A DNA stretch of 64,000 nucleotides. Origin: Streptomyces sp. NBC_01244. GTDB lineage: Bacteria > Actinomycetota > Actinomycetes > Streptomycetales > Streptomycetaceae. The DNA lies in contig NZ_CP108488.1 in NCBI RefSeq assembly GCF_035987325.1, forward strand, positions 6,014,001 through 6,078,000, given 5' to 3'. Shown in pieces: positions 20,402 to 29,336 of this stretch; the stretch's first letter is position 1; the number at the start of each line of letters is the position of its first letter. A program made the translations under genes and the position numbers. A model generated the notes under the pieces. It had not been told where the DNA came from, ran no database searches, and worked only from the letters and a program-made list of their open reading frames with translations.

Positions 20402-20721
20402 GGGTGTGTTCCCCTGATTTTCTTTTGAGTCCCGTTATTACTTATGAGTTACTCCGGGCTGCGGTGTCCCTCAGTGGCCCGTTGGCCGGAATTCTCTCCT
20501 GAGGGAGGGCGGTTGGTTCCATTGGGTCGGCACTTGTGGTCAATGCTCCAAGTGCGGCATTTCAGAATGGTGTTTTCCGATATGTGATCAACAATTCGGA
20601 CGCGCGTAGACATGCCGAAACGCCCGTTTCCGGCCGCGGAGCGCGGCGGAACGGGTGGGAGGGGGGAGAGGACGGGGGAGGAGGGGGAGGGGAGGGAGCG
20701 TGGCGGGGGAGCGGCGGGAAC
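20402..20721. other. AT-richer intergenic region with G-rich tract
   Basis: No convincing gene. The part near the binding-protein start is AT-rich (GTTATTACTTATGAGTTAC) and probably holds its promoter. A short inverted repeat, GCACTTG at 20530-20536 and CAAGTGC at 20549-20555, follows. From 20652 to 20718 the plus strand is almost pure purine with many G runs. Confidence 0.5.
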
Positions 20722-21339
20722 TCAGTCCGCGAAGTCGCCCGCGTACGGATCGGGCTCGCCCGTCTCGGGGTTGCGCCCCTCCTGCCAGCGGCGCTGGGCC
20801 TTGCGCCAGTGCACGAAGCTGAGGTGGCCGCCGTCCCAGAAGGTGATGCTGACCGGGCTCACGTCGAACTCGTCGGAGCACAGCAGGTAGAGGAACTCGG
20901 CCATGCCGTACGGATACACCGCGAAGGAGTCGGCGGTGTGCCGGCCGACCACCAGAACGGGCCAGCGGTCGGGGTCGGGGTCGGTCGTCAGCCAGCACAG
21001 GATGTCGGAGCCGCCGGTGACGCCCCAGGCGAGGATCGACTCCGGGTCCACGTCGAAGGCGGCCCGGCCGCCCTCCGCCTCCCAGACCTGGCGGGCATTG
21101 GCCGTCTCCTCCGCCATCTGTGCCGGGTCCCACTGGAGCCCGGGCTTGGGCAGCGGAAGCAGCACGCTGGCCTCGCCGTTGATCGAGCCCGCGCCGAAGC
21201 GGCCCATGAAGGCGATGAAATCGGCGGGGAAACGGCTGCCCCAGACGGCCTCGGCCGCCTGCCAGTCGATGTCCTCGTCGGCTCCGTGGGTCGCCGGCAT
21301 GATCTGCTCCAGCGCTTTGACGCGCGCGTTCTCGGTCAT
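20722..21339 (-). CDS. SMI1/KNR4 family protein
   Basis: A 205-residue protein with the SMI1/KNR4 fold: VWGSRFPADFIAFMGRFGAGSING at the front, then VDPESILAWGVTGGSDILCWL and the acidic linker ending DSFAVYPYGMAEFLYLLCSD. In bacteria this superfamily often acts as immunity protein for polymorphic toxins, or as an uncharacterised intracellular adaptor. No toxin gene is adjacent here, so a housekeeping or orphan immunity role cannot be told apart. ATG at 21339 follows GGGGAG closely. Stand-alone, with the DUF192 gene upstream on the same strand 61 bases away. Confidence 0.88.
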   Translation of the reverse strand: MTENARVKALEQIMPATHGADEDIDWQAAEAVWGSRFPADFIAFMGRFGAGSINGEASVLLPLPKPGLQWDPAQMAEETANARQVWEAEGGRAAFDVDPESILAWGVTGGSDILCWLTTDPDPDRWPVLVVGRHTADSFAVYPYGMAEFLYLLCSDEFDVSPVSITFWDGGHLSFVHWRKAQRRWQEGRNPETGEPDPYAGDFAD

Positions 21340-21400
21340 GCCGCTCCCCTGCCACACCCCAGCTCAACCGCCCCAACCTACCGCCGGTGCGGGGCCGCGC

Positions 21401-21886
21401 CTAGCGCGCGGTGAGACGGACCCGGAGCGGGGAGCCGACGCGCAGGCCCCAGGCGGCCATGGCTCCGGCCTCGGCCTCCAGGACGTGGCGGGCGCGCAGC
21501 CGGGGGAGGCCCAGCCGGCCGGGCACCATGGTGGTCAGCGCGATGACGGTGAGCCGGCGGTCGAGGTGGGCCACGTCGATGGCGAAGCGCATCCGGAAGG
21601 TGTGCACGCTCGAGGCCGGGGTCAGGAGCATCGCCCCCTCGATACCGTCCCGCCCGAGCAGACCGCGCGTGCGGGCCCGGTAGGAGGCGGCGACCTCGAG
21701 TGGCACCTCCAGGGGCCCCTCGAGTGGCACCTCCACGGGCACCTCGAGTGGCACCTCCGCGGCCGCCTCCAGCCGCTCCGGGTGCCCCGCGGGCATTCCC
21801 GGTGCCGCGCCCCGGTCGCCGTGGGCCGCGCCCCGGTCGACGTAGAGCGTTGCCCCGCCATCGCGCCACCGTTCCCTCTTCCCCAT
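21401..21886 (-). CDS. DUF192 protein with internal repeat expansion
   Basis: A 161-residue protein of the DUF192 family (small beta-barrel, function unknown, often exported in other bacteria but no signal peptide here). The conserved core is RARTRGLLGRDGIEGAMLL, then SVHTFRMRFAIDVAHLD, LPRLRARHVLEAEAGAMAAW and GLRVGSPLRV. The segment preceding the core is a repeat of EVPLEVPV-like octapeptides encoded by three 24-bp units, which lengthen the protein beyond usual size. ATG at 21886 follows AGGGTGG. Possibly co-transcribed with the SMI1/KNR4 gene downstream. Confidence 0.88.
   Translation of the reverse strand: MGKRERWRDGGATLYVDRGAAHGDRGAAPGMPAGHPERLEAAAEVPLEVPVEVPLEGPLEVPLEVAASYRARTRGLLGRDGIEGAMLLTPASSVHTFRMRFAIDVAHLDRRLTVIALTTMVPGRLGLPRLRARHVLEAEAGAMAAWGLRVGSPLRVRLTAR
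21695..21766. repeat. Three 24-bp tandem repeats inside the DUF192 gene
   Basis: CTCGAGTGGCACCTCC begins units at 21695, 21719 and 21743. Each unit is 24 bp, so it adds eight residues in frame to the protein (PLEV/PVEV/PLEG pattern). Confidence 0.9.
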
Positions 21887-22130
21887 GCGGGCCACCCTAG
21901 GGGCCCGCCCCGCCCTCGGGACCGGCTTCGGCGTCAAGGCGGTGCACCCGTTGGGGTCCCCCTGGGGAGGGACGCCCGCAGGTTGGTCCGTACGGGCTCC
22001 GGCCGGGCCCCACAAGGGCTGTGGGGCCGTTTCGGCTCTGCGGAGTGCTCCCGGACGGCTCCGGAGCGTAATCGTGTCGCGGTGATGCGCGCAGCAGGCT
22101 TTACGAAGGGTTATGGTGGAACCCCCCCCT

Positions 22131-22171
22131 CGGGCCGGTCCGTATCCCCCCCACGGACCGGCCCGTTTTTT
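22131..22171 (+). terminator. Strong intrinsic terminator with U tract, no plus-strand gene upstream
   Basis: CGGGCCGGTCCGT at 22131-22143 pairs perfectly (13 bp) with ACGGACCGGCCCG at 22153-22165, followed by six T. This is the most canonical intrinsic terminator of the window. It points rightward, yet no rightward gene precedes it: the DUF192 gene (start 21886) and the reductase (stop 22203) are both leftward. The rest of 21887-22202 holds no gene. A short non-coding transcript is possible. Confidence 0.75.
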
Positions 22172-22202
22172 GTCTCCGGGCAGCGCCCGGCAAAGGCGCA
22201 GG

Positions 22203-23240
22203 TCAGCCCCGCTGGGCCCAGATGTTGGCGCCGGGGGTGGACACGGCGAAGGAGTCGATCTCCTTCAGCTCCTGCTCCGACAGCGGTGCGCCGGACAGGG
22301 AAGCCACGTTTTCCTCGAGCTGCTTCACGCTCGACGCGCCGATCAGCGCCGAGGTCATCCGCTCGTCCCGCAGCACCCAGTTCAGCGCGAGCTGGGCCAG
22401 CGTCTGCCCGCGCCGCGCCGCGATCTCGTTCAGCCCGTTCAGCCGGCGCACGACCTCGTCCGACAGCAGGTCCGGGTTGAGGGACTTGCCCTGGGTGGCC
22501 CGAGAGCCCTCCGGGATGCCCTTGAGGTACTTCCCGGTCAGCAGCCCCTGTGCGAGCGGCACGAAGGAGATGCAGCCCATGCCGGCCTCCTCCAGGGTGT
22601 CCAGCAGGCCGTCGTCCTCCGTCCAGCGGTTGATCATGGAGTACGAGGGCTGGTGGATGAGGGGACGGATCCCCATCTCCCTCAGCAGCCGGGCCGCTTC
22701 GGCCGTCTGCTCCGCGGTGTACGAGGACACGCCCACGTAGAGCGCCTTGCCCTGCTGGACCGCGGACGCCAGCGCGCCCATGGTCTCCTCCAGCGGGGTG
22801 TCCGGGTCGAAGCGGTGCGAGTAGAAGATGTCGACGTAGTCGACGCCCATCCGCTTCAGCGACGCGTCCAGCGACCCGAGCAGGTACTTGCGGCTGCCCC
22901 ACTCGCCGTACGGCCCCTCGTGCATGAGGTAGCCGGCCTTGGTGGACAGGACGAGCTCCTCGCGGTGGGACGCGAAGTCCTGCGCGAAGATCTTGCCGAA
23001 GTTCAGCTCGGCCGAGCCGGGGGGCGGGCCGTAGTTGTTCGCCAGGTCGAAGTGGGTGACGCCCAGGTCGAAGGCCCGGCGCAGGATCGCCCGCTGGGAC
23101 CCCAGGGACGCGTCGTCGCCGAAGTTGTGCCAGAGGCCGAGGGAGATGGCGGGGAGCTTGAGGCCGCTGCGGCCGGTGCGCCGGTACTCCATGGAGTCGT
23201 AGCGCGAGGGCTCTGCCCGATAGAGATTGTTTTCAGTCAC
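22203..23240 (-). CDS. Aldo/keto reductase, YghZ/Kv-beta-like
   Basis: A 345-residue NADPH-dependent oxidoreductase with a TIM barrel. It resembles L-glyceraldehyde 3-phosphate reductase (YghZ/GPR): MEYRRTGRSGLKLPAISLGL at the front and FDLANNYGPPPGSAE. The catalytic tetrad is visible as Asp and Tyr of FDLANNYG, Lys of STKAGY and His of YSHRFDP. The cofactor loop near the C-terminus is ALIGASSVKQLEENV. It likely reduces methylglyoxal or related aldehydes; exact substrate unproven. GTG at 23240 follows GGGAGG by five bases. Divergent from the prenyl transferase. Confidence 0.94.
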   Translation of the reverse strand: MTENNLYRAEPSRYDSMEYRRTGRSGLKLPAISLGLWHNFGDDASLGSQRAILRRAFDLGVTHFDLANNYGPPPGSAELNFGKIFAQDFASHREELVLSTKAGYLMHEGPYGEWGSRKYLLGSLDASLKRMGVDYVDIFYSHRFDPDTPLEETMGALASAVQQGKALYVGVSSYTAEQTAEAARLLREMGIRPLIHQPSYSMINRWTEDDGLLDTLEEAGMGCISFVPLAQGLLTGKYLKGIPEGSRATQGKSLNPDLLSDEVVRRLNGLNEIAARRGQTLAQLALNWVLRDERMTSALIGASSVKQLEENVASLSGAPLSEQELKEIDSFAVSTPGANIWAQRG

Positions 23241-23380
23241 GTTGTCCTCCCTATCACGGACTTGTGACAGGACCGAGTTGGGTGCCGGATCCCTCTCCGC
23301 AGTAATGTGGCGGTCTGTGGCGGACTTGGGGGGACCACCGCATTCCGCACGGGGGTATCGCTCGGAGGGGCTGGAAGATC

Positions 23381-24154
23381 GTGAAGCTGCGCGACCTGGT
23401 ACGCCGTCCTGTGTACAGGCTCTACGCACGCCGGGTGGAAGGCCGCATCGACCATGACGAGACGCCCAAGCACATCGGCGTGATCCTGGACGGGAACCGG
23501 CGCTGGGCGAAGGCGTCCGGGGGCACGACGGTGCAGGGCCACCAGGCCGGCGCCGACAAGATCTCCGAGATGCTGGGCTGGTGCACCGAGACGGACGTCG
23601 AGGTCGTCACCCTGTGGATGCTCTCCACGGACAACCTGGACCGGCCCGAGGTCGAGCTGCGCCCGCTCCTCAACATCATCGAGAACACCGTCCGGGGCCT
23701 CGCCGCCGACGGCCGCTGGCGCGTCCACCACGTCGGCAACCTCGACATCCTGCCCGCCGGGACCCAGAGCGTCCTGAAGGAGGCCATGGAGGCCACCCGC
23801 GACGTCGACGGGATACTCGTCAACGTCGCGGTCGGCTACGGCGGCCGCCAGGAGATCGCCGACGCGGTCCGCTCGCTCCTGCTGGAGCACGCCTCGAAGG
23901 GCACCTCCTTCGAGGAGCTCGCCGAGATCCTCGACATCGAGCACATCGCGGAGCACCTCTACACGCGCGGCCAGCCCGACCCGGACCTGGTGATCCGCAC
24001 CAGCGGAGAGCAGCGGCTGTCCGGATTCATGCTGTGGCAGAGCGCGCACTCCGAGTACTACTTCTGTGAAGTCTTCTGGCCTGCTTTCCGCAAGGTCGAC
24101 TTCCTGCGCGCCCTGCGCGACTACGCCGCCCGCCACCGGCGCTACGGCAGCTGA
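23381..24154 (+). CDS. uppS: Isoprenyl transferase (cis-prenyl diphosphate synthase)
   Basis: A 257-residue UppS-family enzyme that condenses isopentenyl diphosphate onto allylic diphosphates in cis. The catalytic Asp is in [12 protein letters not shown] (about residue 37). Substrate-binding Arg residues are in [15 protein letters not shown], and the [11 protein letters not shown] segment completes the site. The N-terminal 25 residues are basic. Streptomyces usually carry two homologues; this one could make undecaprenyl diphosphate or a shorter product such as Z,E-farnesyl diphosphate, which cannot be told from sequence alone. GTG at 23381 follows GGAGGGG and GGAAG. Confidence 0.93.
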   Translation: MKLRDLVRRPVYRLYARRVEGRIDHDETPKHIGVILDGNRRWAKASGGTTVQGHQAGADKISEMLGWCTETDVEVVTLWMLSTDNLDRPEVELRPLLNIIENTVRGLAADGRWRVHHVGNLDILPAGTQSVLKEAMEATRDVDGILVNVAVGYGGRQEIADAVRSLLLEHASKGTSFEELAEILDIEHIAEHLYTRGQPDPDLVIRTSGEQRLSGFMLWQSAHSEYYFCEVFWPAFRKVDFLRALRDYAARHRRYGS

Positions 24155-24569
24155 CCCGCCCGGCAGGGCACCCGTACGGCACCTGACCTGCGGGTCTCTG
24201 ACGCCCCCTCGGCACCTCACGGCGCGCCCGGACCCCTCCGTGGCGCGCCGTACCCGTGTTCCCGTACGCCCTGCCCGTCCCCTGGGGCCCTTCGCGCGAG
24301 GCCTTCACCAGGGATTCACCGAGCGTCCGTCATATGCCATGGCATGGCTGGACCCATTCGGGGAATATCCCTTGCAGGTCGACGCCCGATCCACGGGTGT
24401 CGAGTCTCAGCGGACGGCATGGGGTCGTCCGCCCGGGAGGCCCTTTGCACCAGGACGCACGTGCGGTTCGCACGGACGGAGTGGAGGGCCGGAAGTCGGC
24501 CCGCGCAGGGGTGCCGATGACCGGTCCGGTCTTCATGGCCCGACCTCTTCCGAGGGGGTACGTCCTTCC
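24155..24569. other. Long leader region before the PhoH-like gene
   Basis: 415 bases without a supported gene. The frame of the PhoH-like gene stays open upstream, but codon content (Pro/Arg/Gly/Ser only) looks non-coding. A palindrome CATATGCCATGGCATGG-type region at 24331-24347 could be a control element. No other structure was recognised. Confidence 0.4.
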
Positions 24570-25886
24570 GTGGTGACCAGCACAAAGAGCCGCCTGCCCG
24601 ACAGGCGGACCTACGTCCTCGACACCAGCGTCCTGCTGGCAGACCCCAACGCGATCACCCGCTTCGACGAGCACGAGGTAGTGCTCCCGATCGTCGTGAT
24701 CACCGAGCTGGAGGCAAAGAGGCACCATCCCGAACTCGGCTACTTCGCCCGCCAGGCCCTGCGCCTGCTCGACGACTTCCGGGTTCGCTACGGACGCCTC
24801 GACGCACCCATCCCGCTGGGCGATCTGGGCGGCACCCTGCGCGTCGAGCTCAACCACTCCGATCAGAGCGTCCTGCCCGCCGGTTTCAGGCTGGGGGACA
24901 ACGATTCGCGGATCCTCGCGGTCGCGCGCAACCTCCAGGCCGAGGGCTACGACGTCACGGTCGTCTCGAAGGATCTCCCCCTGCGCATCAAGGCCTCCTC
25001 CGTGGGGCTGATCGCCGAGGAGTACCGCGCGGAGCTCGCGATCACCGATGCCGGCTGGACCGGCATGAGCGAGCTGGCACTCTCCGGCGAGCAGGTGGAC
25101 CTCCTCTTCTCCGAGGAGCGGCTCTACGTGCCGGAGGCCGCGGAACTTCCCGTGCACACCGGGCTGGTCCTCCAGTCCGAGCGCGGCAAGGCGCTCGGCC
25201 GGGTCACGGCCGACGGCAACGTGAAGCTCGTACGGGGCGACCGCGAGGCCTTCGGGCTGCACGGCCGCAGCGCCGAGCAGCGGATCGCGCTCGACCTCCT
25301 GCTCGACCCCGAGATCGGGATCATCTCGATGGGCGGGCGGGCCGGCACCGGAAAGTCGGCGCTGGCGCTGTGCGCGGGGCTGGAGGCCGTACTGGAGCGG
25401 AGGCAGCACCAGAAGGTGATGGTCTTCCGGCCGCTGTACGCGGTCGGCGGCCAGGACCTCGGCTACCTCCCCGGGGACGCCTCCGAGAAGATGAGCCCCT
25501 GGGCCCAGGCGGTGTTCGACACGCTCTCGGCGGTCGCCGGGCGCGCGGTCATCGAGGAGGTGCTGAACCGCGGGATGCTGGAGGTCCTGCCGCTCACGCA
25601 CATCCGCGGCCGCTCGCTGCACGACGCGTTCGTCATCGTGGACGAGGCACAGTCCCTGGAGCGCAATGTCCTGCTGACCGTTCTGTCCCGTATCGGGGCC
25701 AATTCGCGGGTGGTTCTCACCCACGACGTGGCCCAGCGGGACAACCTGCGGGTCGGCCGGTACGACGGAGTCGTCGCCGTGGTCGAGAAACTGAAGGGGC
25801 ATCCGCTCTTCGCGCACGTCACGCTGACCCGTTCGGAGCGCTCCCCGATCGCCGCACTGGTCACCGAGATGCTGGAGAACCTGTAG
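24570..25886 (+). CDS. PIN-PhoH fusion protein (PhoH2-type ATPase)
   Basis: A 438-residue cytoplasmic protein. The N-terminal PIN ribonuclease domain covers about residues 12-150, with acidic residues in [26 protein letters not shown] and [26 protein letters not shown]. The C-terminal PhoH ATPase from about 230 has Walker A in [10 protein letters not shown] (about 254) and Walker B in [10 protein letters not shown] (about 351), plus [17 protein letters not shown]. PhoH2 proteins are reported to unwind and cleave RNA. GTG 24570 (followed by GTG) with GAGGGGG 11 bases upstream. A 13-bp hairpin follows the gene. Confidence 0.94.
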   Translation: MVTSTKSRLPDRRTYVLDTSVLLADPNAITRFDEHEVVLPIVVITELEAKRHHPELGYFARQALRLLDDFRVRYGRLDAPIPLGDLGGTLRVELNHSDQSVLPAGFRLGDNDSRILAVARNLQAEGYDVTVVSKDLPLRIKASSVGLIAEEYRAELAITDAGWTGMSELALSGEQVDLLFSEERLYVPEAAELPVHTGLVLQSERGKALGRVTADGNVKLVRGDREAFGLHGRSAEQRIALDLLLDPEIGIISMGGRAGTGKSALALCAGLEAVLERRQHQKVMVFRPLYAVGGQDLGYLPGDASEKMSPWAQAVFDTLSAVAGRAVIEEVLNRGMLEVLPLTHIRGRSLHDAFVIVDEAQSLERNVLLTVLSRIGANSRVVLTHDVAQRDNLRVGRYDGVVAVVEKLKGHPLFAHVTLTRSERSPIAALVTEMLENL

Positions 25887-25950
25887 GGCCGCCGGGCCGG
25901 CCCGCACGGGCCGCAAAGCAGGTAAAACACCCATAGCGGGAAGGTGAGTT

Positions 25951-25993
25951 GGCGCCGCCCGGCAAAGGCCAAAGAGCCTAGCCGGGCGGCGCC
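25951..25993 (+). terminator. Hairpin terminator of the PhoH-like gene
   Basis: Perfect 13-bp arms, GGCGCCGCCCGGC at 25951-25963 and GCCGGGCGGCGCC at 25981-25993, around a 17-base loop, 64 bases after the stop. Confidence 0.75.
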
Positions 25994-26204
25994 TTCACGC
26001 ACAGGGGTTTGTCGAAACCAGTGGCGACATGCCAGGTGTGACCTTTCCCACGCAACGGAGAATTGCCCTGCGGCGTCGAGGTCCGGCAGAGTCTGTTTTC
26101 CGTCAGGCCCCGCATACGGCACACCTGTATCTCCCGTGAGATGCGCGCAGTACCGCTAACTCCACAATCGATCGCCGTATGCCGCCCGGAGCATCACGCG
26201 GCAC

Positions 26205-26299
26205 TCCCGCAAGGGAGTTGCCCACGGGCCCGCGCCTCCAGTGACCGAACCACCACGGAGGCCAGTGTCGAGGGCACTATTGCGCCCGTGCGGTCACTG
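26205..26299 (+). promoter_or_regulatory. Structured 5' leader of the transglycosylase gene
   Basis: ACTCCC-GCAA-GGGAGT is a tight GNRA-like tetraloop hairpin at about 26203-26219. CAGTGACCG at 26239-26247 pairs with CGGTCACTG at 26291-26299, enclosing an internal arm. It ends about 12 bases before the GGAAGGAA ribosome site. Streptomyces wall-hydrolase genes often carry c-di-AMP riboswitches, but the characteristic conserved G-rich blocks of that class are not visible. A regulatory leader is plausible, class unknown. Confidence 0.35.
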
Positions 26300-26323
26300 C
26301 AGGCGCTGCTGGAAGGAAACCGT

Positions 26324-27022
26324 GTGAGCCGGATCTCGGTTCGGGGATTCGCTGTGGCTTCGGCCACGGCCGTCACCACCGTCGGCGCCGTCGTGGGTGT
26401 TGCCACCGGCGACCCCGTCGCGAACGATCTCGAGACGACCGCGTCCGGGGTGACCCTCCTCACGGACATCCCGCTCGGCGAGCAGGCGCAGGTCCAGAAC
26501 GCGTCCCTGACGCAGCAGGCCGACTCCATCGCCCACGCCGCCGACACCGACGCCAAGCGCTCGGTGGAGGAAGCGGCCCGCCTCCAGGCCGCCCAGGACG
26601 CCAAGGCGAAGAAGGCCGAGGCGCAGAAGGCCGCGGACGACAAGGCGAAGAAGGAGCGTGAGGAGAAGGAGCAGGCCGCCAGCCGTTCCAACCCCCGCGA
26701 CGGATCCTCCTTCGCACCCCAGGCCACCTACACGGTCGCCCAGGTCAAGGCGATCGCCAAGCAGATGGTCCCGGCGGGGCAGTTCCAGTGCTTCTCCAAC
26801 ATCATCAACCGGGAATCCACCTGGAACTACCGTGCCGTGAACGCGTCCTCGGGCGCCTACGGCCTCGTCCAGGCCCTGCCCGGTTCGAAGATGGCCTCGG
26901 CGGGCGCCGACTGGCGCACCAACCCCGCCACCCAGATCGAGTGGGGTCTGAACTACATGAACTCCCGCTACGGCAGCCCGTGTGGCGCGTGGAGCTTCCA
27001 CCAGGCCAACCACTGGTACTAG
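26324..27022 (+). CDS. Secreted lytic transglycosylase-like protein with coiled coil
   Basis: A 232-residue exported protein. Residues 1-30 form a signal peptide or anchor (FAVASATAVTTVGAVVGVAT). Residues about 75-125 are an Ala/Lys/Glu-rich coiled coil (AKAKKAEAQKAADDKAKK). The C-terminal SLT-like domain from about 145 contains the catalytic Glu in IINRESTWNYRAVN (about residue 164), then SGAYGLVQALPGSKMAS, WRTNPATQIEWGLNYMNSRY and CGAWSFHQANHWY. It cleaves the glycan strand of peptidoglycan. GTG at 26324 follows GGAAGGAA. Preceded by a 300-base leader with hairpins. Monocistronic, with a terminator 53 bases after the stop. Confidence 0.93.
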   Translation: MSRISVRGFAVASATAVTTVGAVVGVATGDPVANDLETTASGVTLLTDIPLGEQAQVQNASLTQQADSIAHAADTDAKRSVEEAARLQAAQDAKAKKAEAQKAADDKAKKEREEKEQAASRSNPRDGSSFAPQATYTVAQVKAIAKQMVPAGQFQCFSNIINRESTWNYRAVNASSGAYGLVQALPGSKMASAGADWRTNPATQIEWGLNYMNSRYGSPCGAWSFHQANHWY

Positions 27023-27074
27023 GCACACCCGGACACACCGGTACGAGAGCGCGCCCGCGCGCCTCAACCCCGAA

Positions 27075-27105
27075 GAGCCCCGCATCGTCCTACGGTGCGG
27101 GGCTC
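27075..27105 (+). terminator. Hairpin terminator of the transglycosylase gene
   Basis: GAGCCCCGCATCG at 27075-27087 pairs with CGGTGCGGGGCTC at 27093-27105, 13 bp with one G-U pair and a five-base loop. Confidence 0.8.
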
Positions 27106-27170
27106 CTCGCGTGTACGGTCTTTCGAGGTGTGCCCCGGCATGCGGTCCAGGGCGGGGGGAAGGGAACGAG

Positions 27171-28541
27171 ATGGCGAAGACAGGCTGGCTCGGTGGGCTC
27201 GGCAAGAGGCTGAGCCACGTGGAGGCCCGGCTCGCGGAGCGGCGCGCCGAGGTCGAGGCCGAGACCTCCGACTCCGCGTCTCCCTCTCCCTCTCCGGCCC
27301 CGGCGCCCTCCGCGGCCCCCGCCCCCCCGCCCCCCGCGGCCCCGGGCGCCGAACGCGCCGGCTACGCCACCGCCGTGCGCCCCGACCCCGTGTCCGTCAT
27401 CCCGTGGGGCGTGCGCGTCGCCGCCGAGGCGAGCTGGCGGCTGCTGCTGCTCGCCGGGATGCTCTGGGTCCTGATGCGGGTGATCAGCGAAGTCCGCCTG
27501 GTCGTCCTCGCCTTCGCCGCGGCCCTCCTGGTCACCGCGCTGCTCCAGCCCTTCGTGGTCCGGCTGCGCCGGCTCGGCATGCCCCGCGGGCTGGCCACGG
27601 CCGTCACCGCGATCCTCGGGTTCGTGGTCATCGGGCTGGTCGGCTGGTTCGTGGTCTGGCAGGTCATGGACAACCTCGACCAGCTCTCCGACCGGCTGCG
27701 CGAAGGCATCAACGACCTCAAACTCGCCGCGCTGGACAGTCCGTTCCACGTGACCGAGAAGCAGATCAACGAGATCGCCAAGAACCTCAGCGAGACCATC
27801 GGCACCAACACCGAGCAGATCACCTCCGCCGGCCTGCAAGGCGTCACGGTCCTCGTCGAAGTACTGACGGGCATGCTGCTCGCGATGTTCTCCACGCTCT
27901 TCCTGCTCTACGACGGCAAGCGCATCTGGACCTGGACCACGAGCCTGCTCCCGGCCGCCGCCCGCCCCGGTGTCGCCGGCGCCGGTCCGCGCGCCTGGCG
28001 CACCCTGACCGCGTACGTGCGCGGCACGGTCCTGGTGGCCCTCATCGACGCCGTGTTCATCGGCCTCGGCCTGTACTTCCTCGACGTGACGATGGCCGTG
28101 CCGCTCGCCGTCTTCATCTTCCTCTTCGCCTTCATCCCGCTCGTCGGTGCGGTGATCTCCGGCGCCCTCGCCGTGGTCGTGGCCCTGGTGACCCAGGGGC
28201 CGTTCACCGCGGCGATGGTGCTGCTGGTGGTCCTGGCCGTGCAGCAGATCGAGGGCCACGTGCTCCAGCCCTTCATCCTGGGCCGGGCGGTACGGGTCCA
28301 TCCGCTCGCGGTGGTGCTCTCGGTGGCGGCCGGCGGACTGGTCGCCGGCATCGGCGGAGCGGTGGTCGCCGTTCCCCTGGTCGCCGTCACCAATACGGTG
28401 GTCGGGTACCTGCGGGCCTACTCCCGCGAACAGCTCCATCACGGGCTCTCCCCGGTCGGCCCCGGGCCGCACGGTGCGACGGCCCTGGGTCAGACGGCAG
28501 CCGAGGCGGAGGAGACACGTACGGGTGATAACGGAGCCTGA
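27171..28541 (+). CDS. AI-2E family (PerM-like) transporter
   Basis: A 456-residue membrane protein. A disordered Pro/Ala/Ser N-terminal linker (about 35-75) precedes about eight hydrophobic helices. Family hallmarks: LVVLAFAAALLVTALLQPFV in helix 2, the long extracytoplasmic helix region LDQLSDRLREGINDLKLAAL, LLYDGKRIWTW, and the signature HVLQPFILGRAVRVHPLAVV near the end. Family members export autoinducer-2 or act as sodium/proton antiporters; the substrate here is unknown. ATG at 27171 follows AAGGGAA. The next gene begins inside its last 17 bases, implying one operon. Confidence 0.93.
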   Translation: MAKTGWLGGLGKRLSHVEARLAERRAEVEAETSDSASPSPSPAPAPSAAPAPPPPAAPGAERAGYATAVRPDPVSVIPWGVRVAAEASWRLLLLAGMLWVLMRVISEVRLVVLAFAAALLVTALLQPFVVRLRRLGMPRGLATAVTAILGFVVIGLVGWFVVWQVMDNLDQLSDRLREGINDLKLAALDSPFHVTEKQINEIAKNLSETIGTNTEQITSAGLQGVTVLVEVLTGMLLAMFSTLFLLYDGKRIWTWTTSLLPAAARPGVAGAGPRAWRTLTAYVRGTVLVALIDAVFIGLGLYFLDVTMAVPLAVFIFLFAFIPLVGAVISGALAVVVALVTQGPFTAAMVLLVVLAVQQIEGHVLQPFILGRAVRVHPLAVVLSVAAGGLVAGIGGAVVAVPLVAVTNTVVGYLRAYSREQLHHGLSPVGPGPHGATALGQTAAEAEETRTGDNGA

Positions 28542-29295
28542 ATTTGACGGCGGCTCGTACCGCATACCGGGGCCGGACGGCCTGGAAGAGCCGGAGGGGC
28601 CGCAGGGACCGGAGCGCTACGAGGGATCCCCGCCTCCCGGCCGCCGTCCCTGGCGGTGGGCGCTCGGCGGGGCCCTGATCGCCTCCGCGCTGTGGACGGG
28701 CGCCTGGTGGTCCGTAACCCCCCAGGACGACCGCCCGCCGCTGCGCTACGCGCTGCCCCTGAGCCTGTGCGACGAGGCGAAGCTGCCCACGCTGGCCCGG
28801 CTGGCCGAGGTGATCCAGTGGAATTCCACCCCGAAGCTGTTCGAGCACCCGGGAGTGGACCAGGCGTACTGCCAGCTGAGCACCAACATGGAACCCTCGG
28901 AGAAGCTCGGGTTCCGGCTCTCGTACGAGGCCCAGGCCTCGATGACCCTGCACAAACGGACCGACCCCGCCCCGGAGTTCGGCGCGGATCCCGCGCCCGC
29001 GGGCTGGGCCGGCATGAACCGCGCGGAGCCGCGCTCGGTGCCGGGGCTCGGGGAGCGGGCGCTGATCTGGGAGATGGAGTACGAGCAGTCGTGGCGGCTC
29101 GCCGTCCTCGACGGGGGTGCGGTGTTCACCGTGGACGTGTCGGTGTGGGCGTTCGGCCCGGACCAGGTCGACGGTGACGGCAATCCGATCTCCGGCTCCG
29201 GGCTTCCGCAAGATCCGCCGAAGCCCGATTCCGACGCGGTCCAGGCTGCGATGATCGACGACATGCACGGCCTGATGAAGGCGCTGCGCAGGTAG
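28525..29295 (+). CDS. Membrane-anchored protein of unknown function, paralogue 1
   Basis: A 256-residue protein. It has a disordered acidic front (EPEFDGGSYRIPGPDGLEEP), one transmembrane segment near 45-65 (WRWALGGALIASALWTGAWW) and an extracytoplasmic domain with cysteines in SLCDEAKLPTL and DQAYCQLST. It shares several blocks with the following gene (LHKRTDPAPEFG/LHKKGDPAPEFA, VPGLGERALIWE/VPGLGDRAVLDR, VLDGGAVFT). GTG at 28525 overlaps the transporter gene by 17 bases. Domain looks like Streptomyces sensor-kinase-associated extracellular domains of unknown role. No function assigned. Confidence 0.8.
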   Translation: MITEPEFDGGSYRIPGPDGLEEPEGPQGPERYEGSPPPGRRPWRWALGGALIASALWTGAWWSVTPQDDRPPLRYALPLSLCDEAKLPTLARLAEVIQWNSTPKLFEHPGVDQAYCQLSTNMEPSEKLGFRLSYEAQASMTLHKRTDPAPEFGADPAPAGWAGMNRAEPRSVPGLGERALIWEMEYEQSWRLAVLDGGAVFTVDVSVWAFGPDQVDGDGNPISGSGLPQDPPKPDSDAVQAAMIDDMHGLMKALRR

Positions 29296-29336
29296 GCGCG
29301 ACAGCCGCGGGGGCGCGGGGGACGGGGGACACGGGG

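Noticed and set aside
20652..20718. G-rich tract as a functional G-quadruplex
   Set aside because: It lies downstream of a gene end in a high-GC genome; G runs of this sort are common and no function is supported.
20722..21339. SMI1/KNR4 gene as part of a toxin-immunity pair
   Set aside because: No toxin or secretion-linked gene is adjacent; the DUF192 neighbour is not a toxin.
24066..24569. Longer N-terminus for the PhoH-like protein
   Set aside because: The upstream open frame overlaps the prenyl transferase gene, has low-complexity content, and the PIN domain starts right after GTG 24570 with a ribosome site.
26010..26323. c-di-AMP (ydaO) riboswitch upstream of the transglycosylase
   Set aside because: Expected from biology, but the conserved G-rich elements of that class could not be found, so only a generic structured leader is reported.
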